This document shows, one piece after another, positions 61,128 through 64,000 of a stretch of 64,000 bases of DNA. The translations under genes were made by a program, and so were the position numbers. The notes under the pieces are model-generated. The model had not been told where the DNA came from and searched no databases. It was given only the letters and a program-made list of their open reading frames with translations. The stretch's first letter is position 1, and every line of letters begins with the position of its first letter. Source of the stretch: Penaeus vannamei. Taxonomy: Eukaryota; Arthropoda; Malacostraca; Decapoda; Penaeidae. The DNA is taken from contig NC_091564.1 of the NCBI RefSeq assembly GCF_042767895.1, positions 24,255,853 to 24,319,852 of the forward strand. Reading direction: 5' to 3'.

Positions 61128-64000
61128 AGAGAAACGTCGAAAAAAAACCTTTTCGCTTTTTATTGGTAATTATGAGGATTTTAACATTAATTCAGGTAAT
61201 TGTGATGATTTTCATGATAATTCCTTCATTATATGCAATAATGATGATAATTATGATGATAATGACAATAATAATGATAAAATCATAATTATAATGATAA
61301 TTTTGATAATTAGTGCAATAATAGCAATAATCAACTCTATTCCAATAATTGTTAGACTAATAATGACAATAGAAATATTTATAACATCATTATCATTGTC
61401 ATTATAATTATAACTATTGTCATTATTATTCCTAAAATTATCATTATTGCTATTATCATTATAAAAATAGTTATGATGATGAAAATAGCTATAATAATTA
61501 GCATAATAATCATTATAATTGCAATAATGAAGATGATAATGATGATAATCATGATAATGACTATAATGATAATCATAAGAATAATGACAGTAATGATAAT
61601 AATTATTATCCAGTCCATTTATAATGAAATAAAGGCTTTTCAGAGAATCGTGGAAAAAAAGCTTTTTCGCTTTTTATTGGTAATTAATTCATGTAATTGT
61701 GATGATTTTCATGATAATTCCTTCATTATATGCAAAAATGATAATTATGATGATAAGGACAATGATAATGACAATAATAATGACATTCTTAATGATGATA
61801 ATGATAAAATCATAATTATAATGATAATTTTCATAATTACTGCAATAATAGCAATAATCAACTCAATTCCATTAATTTTCAGACTAATAATGGAAATAGA
61901 AATAATAATAAATTATAATAATAATAAAATGATAATTATTTTGATTTTGATAATTACTGCTATAATTTTCAGACTAATAATGACAATAGAAATAATAATA
62001 TCATCATTATCATTGTCATTATAATTATTGCTATTTTCATTATTATTTTTAATATTATTATTATTGCTATTATCATTATAAAAATAGTTATGATGATGAA
62101 AATAGCTAGAATAATTAGCATAATAATCCTTATAACATCAATAATAATGATAATTATGATGATAATGACTATAATGATAATAATCATAAGAATAATGAAA
62201 GTAATGATAATAATGATGATAATTATTATCCAGGCCATTTATAATGAAATAAAAGCCAAAAGTAATAAAATCCCAAAAGTAAAAAAGAAAAAAAAACGGC
62301 AAAATCTAGCATATTACAGCCTTTTGAGAGAAACGTCAAAAAAAAACCTTTTCGCTTTTTATTGGTAATTATGAGGATTATAACATTAATTCAGGTAATT
62401 GTGATAATTTTCGTATATAATTCCTTCATTATATGATATAATGATGATAATGACATTGATAATGACAATAATAATGATAATAATGATAAAATCATAATTA
62501 TAATGATAATTTTGATAATTACTGCAATAATAGCAATAATCAACTCTATTCCAATAATTTTCAGACTAATAATGACAATAAAATTATTAATATCATTATC
62601 ATTGTCCTTATAATTATTACTATTGTCATTATTATTTCTAAAATTATCATTATTGCTATAATCATTATAAAATAGTTATGATAATGAAAATAGCTATAAT
62701 AATTAGCATAATAATCATTATAAATGCAATAATGATGATAATGATAATGATAATCATAATGAAAATGAATATAATGATAATAATCATAAGAATAATGACA
62801 GTAATCATAATAATGATGATAATCATTATCCAGATCATTTATAATGAAATAAAGGCCAAAAGTAATAAAATTCCCAAAGTCGAAAAAACGGCAAAATCTA
62901 GCGTATTACAGCATTTTTAGAGAAACGTCGAAAAAAACTATGAGGATTTTAACATTAATTCAGGTAATTGTGATGATTTTCATAATAATTCCTTCATTAT
63001 ATGCAATAATGATGATAATGACAATGATAATGACAATAAAAATGATAATAATTTTAAAATAATTATAAGGATAATTTTGATGATTACTGCAATAATCGCA
63101 ATAATCAACTCTTATGATAATTCCTTTAATATTAACAATAATAATGATCATTATGATGGTAATGACAATAATAATAATGATAATAATAATAAAATGATCA
63201 TTATTTTAATTTTGATAATTAGTGCTATAATTTTCAGACTAATAATGACAATAGAAATAATAATATCATCATTATCATTGTCATTATAATAATTACTATT
63301 GTCATTATTATTTCTAAAATTATCATTATTGATATCATCATTATAGAAATAGTTATGATGAAAATAGATATAATAATTAGCATAATAATCCTTATAACTG
63401 CAATAATAATGGTGATAATTATGATGATAATGACTATAATGATAACCATAGGAATAATGACAGTAATGATAATAATAATGATAATTATTATCCAGCCCAT
63501 TTATAATGAAATAAAAACCAAAGGTAATTAGATCCCAACAGTCGAAAAAAAAACGGCAAAATCTAGTGTGTTACAGCCTTTTGAGAGAAACGTCGAAAAA
63601 AAACCTTTTCGCTTTTTATTGGTAATTATTAGGATTTTAACATTCATTCAGGTAATTGTGATAATTTTCGTAAATAATTCCTTCATTATATGCAATAATG
63701 ATGATAGTGGCAATGATAATGACAATAATAATGATGATAATGATAAAATCATAATTATAATGATTCCAATAATTTTCAGACTAATAATTATCATTATCAT
63801 TGTCCTTATAATTATTACTACTGTCATTATTATTTCTAAAATTATCATTATTGCTATTATCATTATAAAATAGTTATGATAATGAAAATAGCTATAATAA
63901 TCAGCATAATAATAATTATAACTGCAATAATGATGATAATAATGATGATAATCATGATAATGACTATAATGATAATAATCATAAAAATAATGACAGTAAT
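61128..64000 (+). repeat. Satellite array, plus orientation, to window end
   Basis: Boxes near 61637 (shortened: aaaggcttttcagagaatcg), 62290, 62885 and 63545. At 61900-61980 and 63110-63250 short extra segments (ttataataataataaaatgata, attttgataattactgctataat) are inserted before the cagactaataatgac landmark in two successive monomers, a higher-order repeat signal. The array continues beyond the window. Confidence 0.87.

Noticed and set aside
206..63873. Dozens of 60-180 aa Ile/Met-rich or Asn/Asp/Tyr/His-rich reading frames on both strands
   Set aside because: They are translations of ATT/ATC/ATG/ATA triplet tracts, which hold no stop codon in certain frames. They have no start context, shift frame at every monomer and change with strand. 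Not genes and not real membrane proteins.

Overview
This is an eukaryotic, non-coding, repeat-dominated window, most likely arthropod. The only lineage marker is the interstitial (TTAGG)n telomere-type repeat, the ancestral arthropod telomere motif. The very high content of simple-sequence-derived DNA, together with a CCHC-gag non-LTR element and a Ty3/Gypsy element, would suit a decapod crustacean such as a penaeid shrimp, but that is inference. I see no intact host gene, no credible tRNA or rRNA gene, no bacterial-type operon and no CRISPR array.

About 85% of the window is one AT-rich satellite with a monomer of roughly 570-630 bp. Each monomer joins long ATT/ATC/ATG-type trinucleotide tracts to a few conserved non-simple blocks. 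The arrays are not head-to-tail throughout: orientation flips at about 1760, 2600, 4925, 11550, 14985, 51848 and 56555, and also across the transposon island at 33-39.8 kb. Two diverged subfamilies occur at 51.8-53.5 kb and 56.6-57.9 kb. The many 60-170 aa Ile/Met/Asn/Tyr-rich reading frames follow from the 3-bp periodicity and are not genes.

Embedded in the satellite are: (1) eight copies or remnants of a ~610-645 bp GC- and CpG-rich cassette (8.4, 16.5, 19.1, 21.66, 26.3, 29.6, 33.0 and 60.6 kb), nearly all with the same orientation and the same junctions relative to the satellite; (2) a fragment of a LINE ORF1 with three zinc knuckles (11.6-12.8 kb); (3) a 1.51-kb TG...CA element with a 4-bp target duplication, probably a solo LTR (22.2-23.7 kb); (4) an island of dispersed elements at 33-39.8 kb, containing a divergent cassette copy, a nearly full-length but broken Jockey-like LINE on the minus strand, and the 3' end of a Ty3/Gypsy element (integrase plus 3' LTR), also minus; (5) three blocks of degenerate (TTAGG)n at 44.8, 47.6 and 49.1 kb, spread by segmental duplication of the surrounding satellite.

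There are two runs of exactly 500 N (21159-21658 and 53501-54000), which look like scaffold gaps of arbitrary size. Functionally the region looks like constitutive heterochromatin, subtelomeric or pericentromeric, in which mobile elements have been captured and then re-amplified together with the satellite. The most unusual points are the fixed cassette/satellite junctions, the reuse of one conserved satellite block as the breakpoint for unrelated foreign DNA, and a terminal hairpin in the cassette whose sequence changes but whose position is kept.
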